From assembly GCF_008973715.1 (NCBI RefSeq), contig NZ_WBOL01000002.1, positions 277,170 to 341,169 on the forward strand: a DNA stretch of 64,000 nucleotides. The letters run 5' to 3'. The notes below the pieces were generated by a model. It did not search any database and had not been told where the DNA came from. It saw only the letters and a list, made by a program, of their open reading frames with translations. This document shows positions 63,876-64,000 of this stretch, piece after piece. Position 1 is the stretch's first letter, and every line of letters begins with the position of its first letter. This DNA comes from Nitrincola schmidtii (GTDB lineage: Bacteria; Pseudomonadota; Gammaproteobacteria; Pseudomonadales; Balneatricaceae). The translations under genes and the position numbers were made by a program.

Positions 63876-64000
63876 GTGTTTGCCCAGCGAAGCTGGTAAA
63901 CCCGTCAGGTTGAAAGAAACCTGAGTCACCCTGACTAAGGGGAAGACAATCCGAATGGCAAGGGCGTTGCTGGCTAACGGCAGGGTCTGAAGGAAGCCAT
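63876..64000 (+). mobile_element. 5' end of a group II intron, probably bacterial class C (partial)
   Basis: Non-coding 125 bases starting GTGTTTGCCC (compare 5' consensus GTGYG). The right part reads GCAAGGGCGTTGCTGG ... GGGTCTGAAGGAAGCC, which lines up well with domain I of the Oceanobacillus iheyensis group IIC intron as I remember it (GCAAGGGTGT ... AATCTGAAGGAAGC). It lies directly behind an intrinsic terminator, the preferred target of group IIC introns. The reverse transcriptase and domains V/VI would lie beyond the right edge. Exact 5' boundary is uncertain by a few bases. Confidence 0.75.

Noticed and set aside
1..64000. CRISPR arrays, tRNA/rRNA genes, insertion sequences, prophage
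   Set aside because: I found no spaced direct repeats, no tRNA-like clover sequence and no transposase or phage genes; only the partial intron at the right edge is mobile.

Overview
The window looks like chromosomal DNA of a marine or haloalkaliphilic gammaproteobacterium, most likely in the Oceanospirillales (Nitrincola, Neptunomonas or Marinobacterium type). This is inferred from gene content: DctB/DctD control of a TAXI-type TRAP receptor, polyamine ABC transport with gabDT, FabV, DUF3461, the CbrA-like SSS-STAC protein next to biosynthetic speA, TIGR04211-type SH3 protein, YidD, and a Gram-negative porin. GC content appears moderate (mid to upper 40s by eye). I see no tRNA, rRNA, CRISPR array or prophage. 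The only mobile element is the 5' end of a probable group IIC intron at the right edge.

Layout. 1-4056: a TAXI TRAP receptor gene cut by the window edge, behind a sigma-54 promoter, with dctB-dctD upstream on the same strand. 4218-6620: glutaryl-CoA dehydrogenase and a class III CoA-transferase (glutarate to crotonyl-CoA). 6710-7096: DUF3461. 7202-14365: a leftward operon potA-potD-potB-potC-gabD-gabT with a sigma-54 promoter and a strong terminator. 14695-17599: a divergent operon of a PuuR-like regulator, a membrane-anchored gamma-glutamylcyclotransferase-like protein, a GS-fold amidoligase and an alpha/beta hydrolase. 17660-18028: a secreted DUF4168 protein behind a near-consensus sigma-54 promoter. 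18268-25322: four overlapping genes for two complete two-component systems (one with a sigma-54 activator, one TtrS/TtrR-like), then the tsdB-tsdA cytochromes for thiosulfate/tetrathionate interconversion. 25446-27838: a PstS-like binding protein fused in operon with a chemoreceptor, behind a hairpin that covers the ribosome binding site. 27890-34157: acyl-CoA metabolism (MaoC/PhaJ hydratase, long acyl-CoA dehydrogenase, FabV, hydroxyisobutyryl-CoA hydrolase) and ferrochelatase. 34249-39900: SlyD-like FKBP, FAD oxidoreductase, and MoxR-DUF58-transglutaminase operon. 40012-47766: signalling genes (chemoreceptor, double-receiver regulator, PtsP, CBS-PAS-GGDEF-EAL protein). 47810-54432: SH3 protein, YidD, PhoH, SSS-STAC protein, speA. 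54470-58427: PPC-repeat lipoprotein, SulP transporter, outer-membrane-like protein with a sigma-54 promoter. 58641-63779: hrpA and a porin; the intron begins directly behind the porin terminator.

How parts may work together. The left 17 kb can be read as a carbon/nitrogen module: import of polyamines or omega-amino acids (Pot), transamination and oxidation (GabT/GabD, which could also act on 5-aminovalerate and glutarate semialdehyde), and conversion of glutarate to crotonyl-CoA (CoA-transferase and GcdH). The adjacent PuuR-regulated amidoligase/cyclotransferase/hydrolase operon is the best candidate for an undescribed system: ligation and release enzymes for gamma-glutamyl-type amides beside polyamine/GABA genes that lack the classical puuA/puuD. 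The second notable unit is the double two-component system stacked on tsdBA. Four sigma-54 promoter candidates with exact GG-N10-GC spacing lie in front of genes here, which fits a window containing two sigma-54 activators.
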